A DNA stretch of 64,000 nt from Eubacterium sp. (GTDB lineage: Bacteria > Bacillota > Clostridia > Peptostreptococcales > Anaerovoracaceae), in the NCBI GenBank assembly GCA_017533915.1, contig JAFWHX010000005.1, positions 186,001 to 250,000 of the forward strand, given 5' to 3'. A model generated the notes under the pieces. The model was not told the DNA's origin. It saw only the letters and a program-made list of their open reading frames with translations, and ran no database searches. A program made the translations under genes and the position numbers. Of this stretch, positions 18,386 through 28,255 are shown piece after piece (position 1 is the stretch's first letter; every line of letters begins with the position of its first letter).

Positions 18386-19915
18386 ATGGGCAGAAATTAT
18401 CTTAAAAGTCTGAATAATCTTCTGACTAAAGGCCCGGAAAGGGTGATAGTCTCAAGAGCGATAAGAAAGGGAATACCGGAGACTGACGATTTTGCTGCGC
18501 GCATCCGCAGAGCGACGGAGAACGCAGACAGAAAAGAAAGTGAAAAGATTCTGAAAATGAATAAGAGGTATTATTCTCTTTCAAGATCTGTACAGATGAT
18601 GACAGAGCATATGCGCGCCGCCGGGGAGGATGAAGAACGGATAGCTAGAGTACACGAGATCAGAGACCAGATCCTGTATTCAGTCAGGCCGGAAGACGAG
18701 GAAGCTCTGGAGCTCCTTAGAGTGGAACTAATAGATCTGGAGTCAGATAGCTATAAGAAATATATCAAGGAACTCTATATAAAAAAGATCATACCCGATG
18801 TATACAGAAAGTTCGCCGACAGGCCTGTGGAGGATAAGATCCTGTTCCTGCAGCCTAGACGTACGCTGAATCCTAGCTGCAGATATATGTACAGGACTCT
18901 TATGGGAATGGAGAAGAGTGAGATCAGACTCTGCGAGCTGTACCATGGACGGGTGCCTCTGACGGAAGAATATAATAACTGCGTTGAGTTCATCAAGGAG
19001 ATGGCGACGGCAAGAGCAGTCGTTACGCATGAATTCAACGAATATTTCGGATATCTGGATATCCGTAAGGAAACGAAGCTGATCCAGCTGTGGCATGGAT
19101 GCGGAATCATCAAAGGCCTCGGTATGAGCACCGCAGGCATGGAGGGAGCTGAATTCAAATCACTGGAAGATTATAAAGAATATCCTGAGTTTGACGGCTA
19201 TGACCTGGTGACGATCCCGAGCGAGGCGGAGCGGCCGATATTTGAAGAGTTTATGGGGAGGCCGCACAACAGCCCAGAGATCAAAGCCATCGGAGTCAGC
19301 AGGACAGACGAGTTCTTCAGCGACAAATATAGAGAAAAGTGCTATAGAAAGCTTTACGAGAGGATCCCTGCGGCGAAGGAGAAGAAAGTCATCCTCTATG
19401 CTCCGACTTTCAGGGGGCTCGAGCCTGACAGATATGCGCCTGACGAGCTCGATATCAGAGCTTTTGCTGAAAGGCTGAGCGACCGGTACATCCTGATAAT
19501 AAAGCACCATCAGACTGCAAAGGTCCTTCCTGAGATCCCTGATGAATATAATGGGACATTTGCCTTTGACATGACACACGGCAGCGGGATGGATGTAAAT
19601 GAGCTTATGACTGTAAGCGATATATGTATAACTGACTACTCATCGCTCGTATTTGAATTCTCACTTTTTGAAAGGCCGGTGGCATTCTTCATGTTCGACA
19701 AGGACGAATACAGAGATCAGCGCGGCATGTACTATACGTACGAGGAGCTGTCAGAATGCGGGCCGATATTTGAGACTAATGAAGATGTGATAGAGTACAT
19801 AGATGATATTGAAAACAGGTTTGATAAAGAAAAAGTCACGTCATTCCGTGACAGATATATGAATGCATGCGACGGTCATGCGACAGAACGCATAATCGAT
19901 TTTATATACAGCTGA
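18386..19915 (+). CDS. CDP-glycerol glycerophosphotransferase family protein (WHG/KHH type)
   Basis: First gene of the surface-polymer locus. 509 residues with a helical, charged N-terminal third and a C-terminal Glyphos_transf domain (TagB/TagF family): IQLWHGCGIIKGLG, GVSRTDEFF, LYAPTFRG, IIKHHQTAK and the nucleotide-sugar motif ITDYSSLVFEFSLF. The family transfers glycerol phosphate or ribitol phosphate from the CDP form to a growing teichoic-type chain at the inner membrane face. Its closest relative here is the gene at 41471, with the same KHH motif and the same CDGHATER tail. Acceptor and unit transferred are unknown. Confidence 0.88.
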   Translation: MGRNYLKSLNNLLTKGPERVIVSRAIRKGIPETDDFAARIRRATENADRKESEKILKMNKRYYSLSRSVQMMTEHMRAAGEDEERIARVHEIRDQILYSVRPEDEEALELLRVELIDLESDSYKKYIKELYIKKIIPDVYRKFADRPVEDKILFLQPRRTLNPSCRYMYRTLMGMEKSEIRLCELYHGRVPLTEEYNNCVEFIKEMATARAVVTHEFNEYFGYLDIRKETKLIQLWHGCGIIKGLGMSTAGMEGAEFKSLEDYKEYPEFDGYDLVTIPSEAERPIFEEFMGRPHNSPEIKAIGVSRTDEFFSDKYREKCYRKLYERIPAAKEKKVILYAPTFRGLEPDRYAPDELDIRAFAERLSDRYILIIKHHQTAKVLPEIPDEYNGTFAFDMTHGSGMDVNELMTVSDICITDYSSLVFEFSLFERPVAFFMFDKDEYRDQRGMYYTYEELSECGPIFETNEDVIEYIDDIENRFDKEKVTSFRDRYMNACDGHATERIIDFIYS

Positions 19916-20023
19916 TCCTTATGGTCAGCCGGCACCTGACGCCGGTCGCAAATAAAGGCCGGATATGGTAAAATACAAGTACTGAAAAAGGCACAAGGAT
20001 CTGCGGCAAAGGAGAATCATTAC

Positions 20024-23000
20024 ATGAAAAGTACCTTCAGGAAGAAAATAGAAAGATTCTTTACTTCCACGACACATCGCAAATACCTGTACGGTATATT
20101 TTATAAATACTCTGGAATAAAGAATAATGTCATACTGCTGGAATCGTTCAATGGAGAATCTATCAATGATTCCAGCCTTGTTTTTGCAAGGGAGATCCAG
20201 AGACTGTATCCCGGAAGATTCAAAGTGTATTTCTCTTCGTCGGATGTCAAGAAACACAAGATCCTCATAGACCGTGAGAAGCTGGACGTCGAGCTGGTAG
20301 ACGTCAACACGGTCAAATACATGAAGCTTCTCGCTACAGCGAAATATTTCATATCTAATGCTTCGATCTCCACATTCTACACGAGACGTCCGGGACAGGT
20401 GTTCCTTCAGACATGGCACGGTACACCTCTCAAGACCCTTGGAAAGAAAATGAACAAGGGCAGCGCGTCGATGGGCACAGGACAGCACAGTATGCTCCAG
20501 GCTTCGCATCTTATGTTCCCGAATGAGTTCACCAGGAAAGTGATGATGGAAGACTATAATCTGGACAGGCTGTATACAGGAAAGGTCATAATGTCGGGGT
20601 ATCCGAGGAATCAGGTGTTCCTGCAGGACGGTAAAGCAGAAGAGATCCGGAAAAGATTCGAGCTTGCTGACAAGACAGTTTATGCGTATATGCCTACATG
20701 GAGAGGAACCAGCGCGGCTGACGTAAATGTCGGCGACTATATTAACAAGCTGAGAGGCATATTCAAGAAGCTGGATAAGACACTGAGAGATGACCAGGTA
20801 TTCTACGTCAATTTCCATCAGATGCTCAAGACGTCGATCAGCTTCAAGGGATACAAGCATATAAAAGAATTTCCTAAAGACGTCGATACATATTCATTCC
20901 TCAACGCTTCGGATGTTCTGGTGACGGATTACTCCAGCGTGATGTTTGATTACATGTTGACGGGAAAGCCTATCATGCTGTTCATGTACGACTATGACCA
21001 GTATCTTGCTGACCGCGGACTGTATCTTGACATAAAGACACTTCCGTTCAGGCAGATCTACAAAGAAGCGGATTTCTACGACTGCATGAAAAAAGATCTC
21101 TGCCTTAATGACAGATATGACGACACGGAATTCTACAAGTCGTTCACACAGTATGAAGACGTGGACAATCCGGAGAGACTGCTCAAGATGATCATCGACG
21201 ACGACTACTCGGGACTTGAGGTAAAGGATTACGCGTTCAACAAAGAGCGTCCGATGAAAGTGTTCATGCCGATCAAAGTTGACAGGGAATCTGATTTCAC
21301 CACATTCCGGGAAGTCGCGAATGACAGGGATTCCGTAGTACTGCTTCAGCGTAAATGGCTTAACGATGATCTCGGGCAGCTGCTGCATGATAAGTATATG
21401 GACTCGTTCAATTATGTCATCACGACGACAGCTTACGCGAGGACTTATATTGAGATGCTGCTCTACAAGCTGGGCTTTGAGGGCAGCACCAATTCGATAA
21501 ACGACAGAAATATAAAAAGATGCTTCGGTGAGCTGAATATAAAAGAACAGGTCACTGAGTATGGATGCTTCAGGGACTTCTGTCAGATCGATCCGAAAGA
21601 TGTGATACTGGTCCAGGGCGAGCTTGGCAATTACGGGCCTGCAAGCCTTGATATTACTATAAAAGATGAGATGGATATGAAAGTGGAAAGTGTAGCTGTT
21701 CTTGATGAGAAGAACACGATACTTTCAAGACGTGATCCATCTGATGAAGAGCTCAGGACTAAGACTTTCCATTATGATTTCAGGAAACAGATAGAGGACA
21801 CGCTGTTCCCTAACAAGAGCAGCGCTTCCGCAGGCCTGATCGTAACAGATGATAATGGGGACCTCAAGCTGGTAAAGTATACCGACAGAGAACGCGCAGC
21901 ACATGTCAGGCCTAAGAATACCGACAGGAAGATGATCTCATATGATCCTCTGTTCTACAGCTGCGAGCTGCCAAAGGAATTTATGATGAGGAAGACCTCA
22001 TACATGTTCCTTACAAAAGAGGTAAGCGATGAGCCTGAGATGCAGAACGTCAGTATCGTACCTTATATCGACCAGGCGTGCTCCATATCGTTCAGGGTAT
22101 GCAACGATGACAAATCCATAGAATACGCTACTGATCTCGGACAGCTTCTCTCAATAAGCTGCCACGGCAGGACCATGCGTATCAGAGTTCTTATGAAGAG
22201 CTGGAAGAGGGATAAAAAGAATCTGGAAGGTATCGTTCTGAAATATATATCCAGGATCAATGAAGAGCTTGAAGTGCCGCTTAAGACCACTTTTATTGAA
22301 AAAGGAGACGATATAATACTTGACGGTTCTTTGACCGTCGGTCCTGATACGGGATTGAAGCCGGTCAACTGGGGAGGCCTTGTAAAGATCAGATATGGCG
22401 GGACCTATCGGTATCTCAGGATAGTGACAAAGAACTTCTTTAAGAAAGAGGCATTTTTCTTAAAGGGCATGCAGACAGACTGCGGTGACGATTATATAAT
22501 CTTCCCGTTCATCAACTCGTGGGGCACGCTGAAATTCATGTACAGGCTGAAGTCGCAGTACGACACTCCTCTGGTCAAGGTAAAAGAAGCTGTCGCGCTT
22601 GCTGCATCGCCATTTGCCCGCCTGTTCCTGAAACATAATATAGTCATATTCGAGAAGTTCAGCAATACAGCGCAGGACAACAGCTATTACTTCTTCCTCT
22701 ACTGCATGAATGAGCTGCCGGAAGAAAAGAAGAAGCATATATTCTACGTGATAGATAAGGCTTCGCCTGATTATCAGGCTGTAAAGAAATACGACAGGAA
22801 CGTCATACAGTTCATGAGCCTTAAGCATATGATATATGCGCTCACGATGGAGGCCTGCGTATCCACGGATGCGAAAGTCCATTTCTATGCATGGCAGAGC
22901 AAGCCGAGCAGAGTGTTCGAAGAGATCATGCTGAAGCCGGAGATGTTCCTGCAGCACGGAGTAACGGCGCTCAAGAAAGTAGACAGACTCTTCGGAAAGC

Positions 23001-23737
23001 ACTCTGTCAACCCGATGAAGTGGTTCGTCGTTACCTCCAAGAAAGAGAAAGACCTCGTCGTAAAAGAATTTGATTATAAGCCGGAGTTCGTGCCGATCAC
23101 AGGATTCACGAGATGGGACGTTCTGCACGATAAGAGAGATCCGGAAGACAGATTCATCCTCATGATGCCTACATGGAGAGCGTGGCTTGAGGATGCGACG
23201 AACGAGCAGTTCCAGGAAAGTGATTATTATAAGAGATATGTGGAGCTGATATCAAAGCCTGAGCTTGCTGACCTGCTGAGGGAGAACGGGCTGTATCTCG
23301 TTCTGTATCTGCACCCGAAATTCGCCCAGTACATAGAGACATTCCAGAGCGTGAAGGATGAGCTGATCAGATGCGTCCCGTTCGGGCAAGAACCGCTCAA
23401 TGAGATCATGATGAGGGCAGAAATGCTGGTAACGGACTACTCCAGCGTCTGCTGGGACATGATGTTCATGAACAAGCCGGTAGTGTTCTATCAGTTCGAC
23501 AGAGATACATATCTGACAGCACATGGATCATATCTGGACCTTGAGAAGGATCTTCCGTCTGATAATACCAGAGACGGCGATGATGTGATCAGATATATGA
23601 AAGACTATATTGAAAACGGATTCCAGATAAAGGACGAGTACCGTGAGCAGGTTGATTCATTCTATGCCTTCAGGGATACGAAGAACAGCCAGCGTACATA
23701 TGAGTATCTGATGCGCCAGCTGGGACTCCTGAAATAA
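20024..23737 (+). CDS. Giant tandem-domain CDP-glycerol glycerophosphotransferase (first of a pair)
   Basis: A 1237-residue protein with two transferase domains. Domain 1 (about 35-400) shows TWHGTPLKTLGKKM with His132, MSGYPRNQVFL, YMPTWRGTS, VNFHQML and VTDYSSVMFDYML. A middle region (about 400-850) is rich in beta strands and matches nothing I can name. Domain 2 (about 850-1237) shows FLQHGVTALKKVDRLFGKH with His978, GFTRWDVL, MPTWRAWLED, LYLHPKF and VTDYSSVCWDMMF. Both domains keep the histidine expected in catalysis. It could add two different units or two linkages, as fused bifunctional teichoic or capsule polymerases do. A paralog lies at 29720. No signal peptide. Confidence 0.9.
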   Translation: MKSTFRKKIERFFTSTTHRKYLYGIFYKYSGIKNNVILLESFNGESINDSSLVFAREIQRLYPGRFKVYFSSSDVKKHKILIDREKLDVELVDVNTVKYMKLLATAKYFISNASISTFYTRRPGQVFLQTWHGTPLKTLGKKMNKGSASMGTGQHSMLQASHLMFPNEFTRKVMMEDYNLDRLYTGKVIMSGYPRNQVFLQDGKAEEIRKRFELADKTVYAYMPTWRGTSAADVNVGDYINKLRGIFKKLDKTLRDDQVFYVNFHQMLKTSISFKGYKHIKEFPKDVDTYSFLNASDVLVTDYSSVMFDYMLTGKPIMLFMYDYDQYLADRGLYLDIKTLPFRQIYKEADFYDCMKKDLCLNDRYDDTEFYKSFTQYEDVDNPERLLKMIIDDDYSGLEVKDYAFNKERPMKVFMPIKVDRESDFTTFREVANDRDSVVLLQRKWLNDDLGQLLHDKYMDSFNYVITTTAYARTYIEMLLYKLGFEGSTNSINDRNIKRCFGELNIKEQVTEYGCFRDFCQIDPKDVILVQGELGNYGPASLDITIKDEMDMKVESVAVLDEKNTILSRRDPSDEELRTKTFHYDFRKQIEDTLFPNKSSASAGLIVTDDNGDLKLVKYTDRERAAHVRPKNTDRKMISYDPLFYSCELPKEFMMRKTSYMFLTKEVSDEPEMQNVSIVPYIDQACSISFRVCNDDKSIEYATDLGQLLSISCHGRTMRIRVLMKSWKRDKKNLEGIVLKYISRINEELEVPLKTTFIEKGDDIILDGSLTVGPDTGLKPVNWGGLVKIRYGGTYRYLRIVTKNFFKKEAFFLKGMQTDCGDDYIIFPFINSWGTLKFMYRLKSQYDTPLVKVKEAVALAASPFARLFLKHNIVIFEKFSNTAQDNSYYFFLYCMNELPEEKKKHIFYVIDKASPDYQAVKKYDRNVIQFMSLKHMIYALTMEACVSTDAKVHFYAWQSKPSRVFEEIMLKPEMFLQHGVTALKKVDRLFGKHSVNPMKWFVVTSKKEKDLVVKEFDYKPEFVPITGFTRWDVLHDKRDPEDRFILMMPTWRAWLEDATNEQFQESDYYKRYVELISKPELADLLRENGLYLVLYLHPKFAQYIETFQSVKDELIRCVPFGQEPLNEIMMRAEMLVTDYSSVCWDMMFMNKPVVFYQFDRDTYLTAHGSYLDLEKDLPSDNTRDGDDVIRYMKDYIENGFQIKDEYREQVDSFYAFRDTKNSQRTYEYLMRQLGLLK

Positions 23738-23766
23738 TACTGAAGCGGCGCCCTGCAAGGGTGTTG

Positions 23767-23795
23767 TTTACAAAGACAGGCTAATATATTATAAT
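23767..23795 (+). promoter_or_regulatory. Promoter of the SGNH-like gene
   Basis: TTTACA (23767-23772), 17-base spacer, TATAAT (23790-23795), about 45 bases before the start codon. Confidence 0.65.
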
Positions 23796-23842
23796 CATAA
23801 TAATTGTGACTTTAGAATTCTGATGAAAGGCAGTCGTAGATA

Positions 23843-24943
23843 GTGAACAGAAAAGCAATCATCAAGACGATCATCGGGGGTGTAATATTCCTCGTATTAT
23901 TGTCAGTAATACTGACATTCCTCGGGAAGTATCTGCTTCCGTATGAGCATTTTGTGGATCGGCAGCAATGCATGTATTATAACTTCCCAAAAGATACTGT
24001 GGATGTTTTGTGCACCGGAAACAGCGCGTTCAGACAGGGGTTCTCTCCCAACACTTTATGGCACGAATATGGCATCGTGGCATATTCCAGAGTCGACTCC
24101 AGGCAGAGTCCGGAGCTTACATATTTTGAGGTGAAAGACACTCTGGAGAGACATCATCCGAAACTGGTCATCATGGGAGTCCCGAGGCTTTTCCAGGAAT
24201 ATGATTACGTTGAGAACGAGCCGCTTCTCAGAAGGTCCATGGATTATAAGAAGCTTACTTTCCAGAAGATAAAAACAGCTGCCGCGCTGTCTTCGCATAC
24301 TGATATAAAAGAGACTGTAAGCTACATATTCCCTCTCATCAGATACCATTCGAGATGGAATGAAGTTACACGTGAAGAAGCAGAAGAAGCAGATATAAAA
24401 GACCGTGATATCTGGAGAGGTGAGTTCCGTGTAAATCAGCTGAAGGTACTTCAGCCATGGTCATTTTATGACTCAGATAAAGAGGTGCCGGAATACAGCA
24501 AAAAAGCGATAAAATGGTACGAGAAGACCTTGGAGCTTTGTAATAGGAAAGGCGTAAAAGTGCTCATCGTCACTATGCCTGAAGTTACGAATACAGTCGG
24601 CATGAATATCGGCACACAGGAATTTGCTGACAAGTACGGAGCTGATTATCTCGATTTCACTACTGATGAGCTCATAAAAGAGACAGGGATCAAGTTTGAT
24701 GAAGATTTCCAGGGCGGGCATCACCTTGCCATAACCGGAGCTCGCAAAGTATCAAAGTATATCGGCGAATATATCGTAAAAAAATATGGCATTCCTCAGT
24801 GGGAATGCTCAGATGAGCTGACAAAGATGCTCGATGAAGATTATGAAGCGTATACAGAAGAATACGAAAGCTCTGTCAAGAAGCTTCAGAAGCAGATGAA
24901 GGAAGGCCCTGATGAGACCGATTCAGCCGAGAACTGCGGCTGA
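23843..24943 (+). CDS. Membrane-anchored SGNH/AlgJ-DltD-like protein, possible polymer O-acyltransferase
   Basis: 366 residues with one N-terminal membrane segment (IIGGVIFLVLLSVILTFLGKYLL) and an outside domain. CTGNSAFRQGFSP resembles the first block of SGNH hydrolases such as DltD and AlgJ/AlgX, and DFQGGHHLAITGARK resembles the late block carrying the histidine; KVLIVTMPE is a central strand. Such proteins move acyl groups onto exopolymers together with a membrane O-acyltransferase. The acyltransferase-3 gene at 26537 could supply acyl chains. The start is a GTG with a weak site, so the exact N-terminus is unsure. The C-terminus is acidic and low in complexity. Confidence 0.65.
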   Translation: MNRKAIIKTIIGGVIFLVLLSVILTFLGKYLLPYEHFVDRQQCMYYNFPKDTVDVLCTGNSAFRQGFSPNTLWHEYGIVAYSRVDSRQSPELTYFEVKDTLERHHPKLVIMGVPRLFQEYDYVENEPLLRRSMDYKKLTFQKIKTAAALSSHTDIKETVSYIFPLIRYHSRWNEVTREEAEEADIKDRDIWRGEFRVNQLKVLQPWSFYDSDKEVPEYSKKAIKWYEKTLELCNRKGVKVLIVTMPEVTNTVGMNIGTQEFADKYGADYLDFTTDELIKETGIKFDEDFQGGHHLAITGARKVSKYIGEYIVKKYGIPQWECSDELTKMLDEDYEAYTEEYESSVKKLQKQMKEGPDETDSAENCG

Positions 24944-26317
24944 TCATTTCTGCTTATAGACTTTGCCTTTGATAGAGCATTTGCTTTTTGTAAAACTGGA
25001 GCCTTTTCTGCAATAGATGGCTCCTTTTTTATTGCCGTAGATCTTGGCGTATTTGATGGTCGCCTTGCACTTCTTTGCGATGCCGATGCCCCAGCTGTTG
25101 CTGTAGATGTAGTTGCGCTTCCCTGTTATGCTGAGATAGGCTGATTCCACGAGCTGGATGCCGTTATTTTTGTTCTTATAGATCTTGTTGTTCTTTCCTT
25201 TGATGTAGAGCTTACCGCCTTTGTTGAGGGCTATCCCTGCTGCCTTTCCGTTGCGGATGATATTTCCGCTCCCCATGGTGACCTTGCCGGACATGCCGAA
25301 TACAGATAATGTAGCTCCGTACAGCTCATTGTTTTCCATCATTTTGATCGTCGACTTCGGATGGGCGCCCAGAGCGCATTTGCCACATTTTCCTACTTTA
25401 TTTCCGTCCATCGTGCCTTTGATGTGGCAGTTCTCTTCAAGGTATATTCCATGTGTGCCTGTATTGGTTATGGTGTTGTTGATCACGTCTGTTATGTCAC
25501 ATTCGCGCTTGCACCCGTAGCCCGGCTTCCCTGGCGTGTTGAATTCCTGCTCAGTGTCGGTGCTTATTCCGTGGCCGGTCACATTATGTATATTATTGTC
25601 TTTTATCGTTCCTACGTTTCCTGAAGTGATGTCTATCCCGGCCTGGCCTGATCCGGAGATATCGTTTCCTTCGATCAAAGCTATCGTAGATCCGCCTATG
25701 GAACGGACGCCGTTCCCGCCGCAGTCTTTTACAGTGTTCCCGATAACCTGGCAGCCTCTGGTCGATGTGCCGCGGGCTTCGATGCCGGACCATCCGGCCT
25801 TGGATACATGCGTATTCTGGACTATTCCGTTTGGAGACGTGAATTCCTGATCGTTGAACAGCAGAACGCGGCCGCTTTTGTTTGATATCTGCGGATTTCC
25901 TATGAACGTTCCGCCATAGATACTTCCGCAGACCCTTACCATATAGCTTGGACTTGTGCCTGTATGTGTCAATACTGTATCATCTTCGCCGGCAAGGACA
26001 ACATTTTCAGGTACAGTGATAGGGCGTGCCGCAGAATAGCTGCCCGGCACCATATATACCAAGAAGACGTCTGATGAGACCGCCGCTCTGTCTCCGGCTG
26101 TGCTGAGAGCATTTCTCAGTGAATCGATACTATCTGTGATAATGATATTATTGTCCGGGATATTGAATAGTTCGCAGGCTTCTACGCCATTTTCGCCCAG
26201 TGTGTAACCGGCAGCGCTTCCTGCGTCAATGGCATATGCACTGCTGATACTCATGCTCATCAGCATAATGACTGCTGCGATAACTGACTCGAGTAAAATA
26301 ACAGCCTTTTTCATCAT
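24944..26317 (-). CDS. Secreted right-handed beta-helix repeat protein
   Basis: 457 residues with a clear signal peptide (hydrophobic core, then ISSAYA). From about residue 140 it is made of repeating Gly/Asn-rich units such as GNTVKDCGGNGV, GNDISGSGQAGI, NNTITNTGTHGIYL and NKIYKNKNNGIQL, the pattern of pectate-lyase-like parallel beta helices. The C-terminal quarter is very rich in lysine, which could bind an anionic wall polymer such as teichoic acid. No catalytic residues can be assigned. Its stop codon abuts the stop of the convergent SGNH gene with no base between. A role at the cell surface is inferred from signal and context. Confidence 0.8.
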   Translation of the reverse strand: MMKKAVILLESVIAAVIMLMSMSISSAYAIDAGSAAGYTLGENGVEACELFNIPDNNIIITDSIDSLRNALSTAGDRAAVSSDVFLVYMVPGSYSAARPITVPENVVLAGEDDTVLTHTGTSPSYMVRVCGSIYGGTFIGNPQISNKSGRVLLFNDQEFTSPNGIVQNTHVSKAGWSGIEARGTSTRGCQVIGNTVKDCGGNGVRSIGGSTIALIEGNDISGSGQAGIDITSGNVGTIKDNNIHNVTGHGISTDTEQEFNTPGKPGYGCKRECDITDVINNTITNTGTHGIYLEENCHIKGTMDGNKVGKCGKCALGAHPKSTIKMMENNELYGATLSVFGMSGKVTMGSGNIIRNGKAAGIALNKGGKLYIKGKNNKIYKNKNNGIQLVESAYLSITGKRNYIYSNSWGIGIAKKCKATIKYAKIYGNKKGAIYCRKGSSFTKSKCSIKGKVYKQK

Positions 26318-26402
26318 GATCCTGTCCTTTCAATTCGGTCCTTCTTTTTCCGTTATTATATCATGAAACAGCTGCGGTTTTAAATGCAGCCGGGGTTTAC
26401 AG

Positions 26403-26436
26403 ACTTGCAAAAAGCCCGGAAACGTGTTTTAATTTT
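26403..26436 (+). promoter_or_regulatory. Promoter of the acyltransferase-3 gene
   Basis: TTGCAA (26405-26410), 17-base spacer containing AACGTG, TTTAAT (26428-26433). Of 34 aligned positions about 26 agree with the promoter block at 14938-14971. The leader to the start codon is about 100 bases. Confidence 0.5.
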
Positions 26437-26536
26437 CTCATGCCGGAACAGATGAGATCAGTATATATGACTGGTCTGATCAGGTGGTTCCGCATGTCGT
26501 CATCAAAACCAGTTAAGTTTGTCAAGAGGTCAGGAT

Positions 26537-27601
26537 ATGGCTCGTGAGCCGGGTAAAACAGCTAAAAGAATACGATTCCTGGATGTTGCCAAGGGGATAG
26601 GCATCCTTATGGTAACTTTCGGCCATATCACCGAGCTGGACAATCCTGTCGATCATTATATGTCACTATATAAGATCACGCTTTTCTATTTTGTCTCCGG
26701 CTATCTGATCTCGTATCTTGACAGATATAAAGAAACTGGATACGTAAAGTACTTTCTCAGCGTATGCAGGCATATCGGCCTTCCGTATGTCCTGTTCAGC
26801 ATAGCCGCGATCGGTGTCAGAGTCTACAGGGCGTTCGTCAGGATGAAGCCCGTCGAGACTGTATTCCATGAGCAGCTCATGAAAGCGGTGACACTTCAGG
26901 GAATAGCCACCTTGTGGTTCCTTCCTACTATCTTCTTCGCTCAGATAATGATCTTCATTATAGTCAAAAACAGCGATCACATAATCGGAAAAGTCGCTCT
27001 GGCATCTGTATTCTTCTGGCCTCTGGCAGTACTGACATACTGGAATACTTATACTCCTGAGCTCGGGCCACAGTCAGTTGCCGCAAAGAGTTTCATCGCA
27101 GCCTGGTTCATGGCTGCCGGGTTCGTATATCATAAACTGCTGCAGGATCACATCGATCCAAGGCTCAGGTTTGTTCTCGGCGTTCTGCTGACCGGCCTTA
27201 CGTTCTGGCTGGCGAGGTTCAGCATGAACATCGATTTCAACCTTATGAATTTCGGAGACGCGCCGTGGGTGTTCTTTGTTGGCGGCATCACCGGCTCCCT
27301 CGGCCTCATTATGGTCCTCGAAGGCCTGGAGAATATATATGTTCCGAAGCTTCTTGAATACTTCGGTATCAATTCGCTTATCATCATGTGCGCTCAGAGA
27401 GGGCTACTGTTCCTGAACGTCATAATGGAAGGATGGGGCGCCATGTTCAAGCTTACAGATTTTGTATGTCCTGACTATTATATCGAGAGAGTATGCATTC
27501 TGATACTCCTTCTCTTCATGTCGGCAGGCCTTATCGAGCTTATCAAAGGCGCCAAAGCATATTTCTCAGACCTGCTGAACAGAAGCGGCCAGCCGTCCTG
27601 A
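26537..27601 (+). CDS. Acyltransferase family 3 integral membrane protein
   Basis: About 354 residues with roughly ten hydrophobic segments. The start RIRFLDVAKGIGILMVTFGHI is the signature of the OafA/NodX acyltransferase-3 family, with the histidine used in acyl transfer. YFVSGYLISYL and FLPTIFFAQIMIFI are typical later helices. Such proteins acylate sugars or polyols of envelope polymers across the membrane. ATG 26537 is preferred to a TTG 18 bases upstream because GAGGTCAGGA precedes it. Likely substrate: the polymer made by the surrounding locus (inference). Confidence 0.85.
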   Translation: MAREPGKTAKRIRFLDVAKGIGILMVTFGHITELDNPVDHYMSLYKITLFYFVSGYLISYLDRYKETGYVKYFLSVCRHIGLPYVLFSIAAIGVRVYRAFVRMKPVETVFHEQLMKAVTLQGIATLWFLPTIFFAQIMIFIIVKNSDHIIGKVALASVFFWPLAVLTYWNTYTPELGPQSVAAKSFIAAWFMAAGFVYHKLLQDHIDPRLRFVLGVLLTGLTFWLARFSMNIDFNLMNFGDAPWVFFVGGITGSLGLIMVLEGLENIYVPKLLEYFGINSLIIMCAQRGLLFLNVIMEGWGAMFKLTDFVCPDYYIERVCILILLLFMSAGLIELIKGAKAYFSDLLNRSGQPS

Positions 27602-27603
27602 AG

Positions 27604-28254
27604 CTATCTGGATAATTCTCTGATAAAGTGATCATAAGGGAATCCGACTACATTCTCATAATCGCCTGATATATGATCGATATATTTGCCAAAGCCGAGC
27701 TGGATCGCATATCCGCCGGCTTTTCCTTTCGGCTCGCCGGATTCTATATAATCATGTAGATCGCTGTCTGAGATATCATCTACATATACGTCTGTTACGT
27801 CGCAGAATGTGCGTCTGATCCTCAGAAAAGGAAAGATGACTGATACTCCTGTCATTACTTTATGAGATGTGTTTCTTATAGAAGAGAGCATGCGCCATGC
27901 GTCGTCGTTGTCCCTGGGCTTGCCCATGATGCACCATGAGCCGGCATAGATATCGTATGCGTAAACGATAGTATCAGCAGAGACGATGAGAGCATGCTCG
28001 CTGTCCCTGGCTGTTTCAAGAGCACTTATGGAGTCAGCTGCTGCATCCGCCCGGCCGTGGCCTGTCTGTTCTTCGTTTAATGCTGTCTCACATGCCAGAC
28101 CTTTCTTAAGTGAAAGAAACATCACGGCGTCATCAGGGGCGATGCCTTCCGGCAGCGTCTCATCTACGTCCATGGGCATGATAACAGGGGAGAGCCCGTG
28201 GCTCTCGAATATCTCTTTTCTTCTTGCAGATCCTGAGGCTAGTATTACAGACAT
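27604..28254 (-). CDS. Maf family nucleotide pyrophosphatase
   Basis: 216 residues with the family start VILASGSARRKEI, then DVDET, the catalytic strand SADTIVY and the SGEPKGKAGGYAIQ motif. Maf proteins hydrolyse dTTP, UTP or modified nucleotides to the monophosphate. A stretch of about 25 residues (around 60-85) is inserted compared with short Maf proteins. It begins one base after the stop of the secreted protein gene on the same strand, so the two form an operon although their roles look unrelated. Confidence 0.9.
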   Translation of the reverse strand: MSVILASGSARRKEIFESHGLSPVIMPMDVDETLPEGIAPDDAVMFLSLKKGLACETALNEEQTGHGRADAAADSISALETARDSEHALIVSADTIVYAYDIYAGSWCIMGKPRDNDDAWRMLSSIRNTSHKVMTGVSVIFPFLRIRRTFCDVTDVYVDDISDSDLHDYIESGEPKGKAGGYAIQLGFGKYIDHISGDYENVVGFPYDHFIRELSR

Positions 28255-28255
28255 T

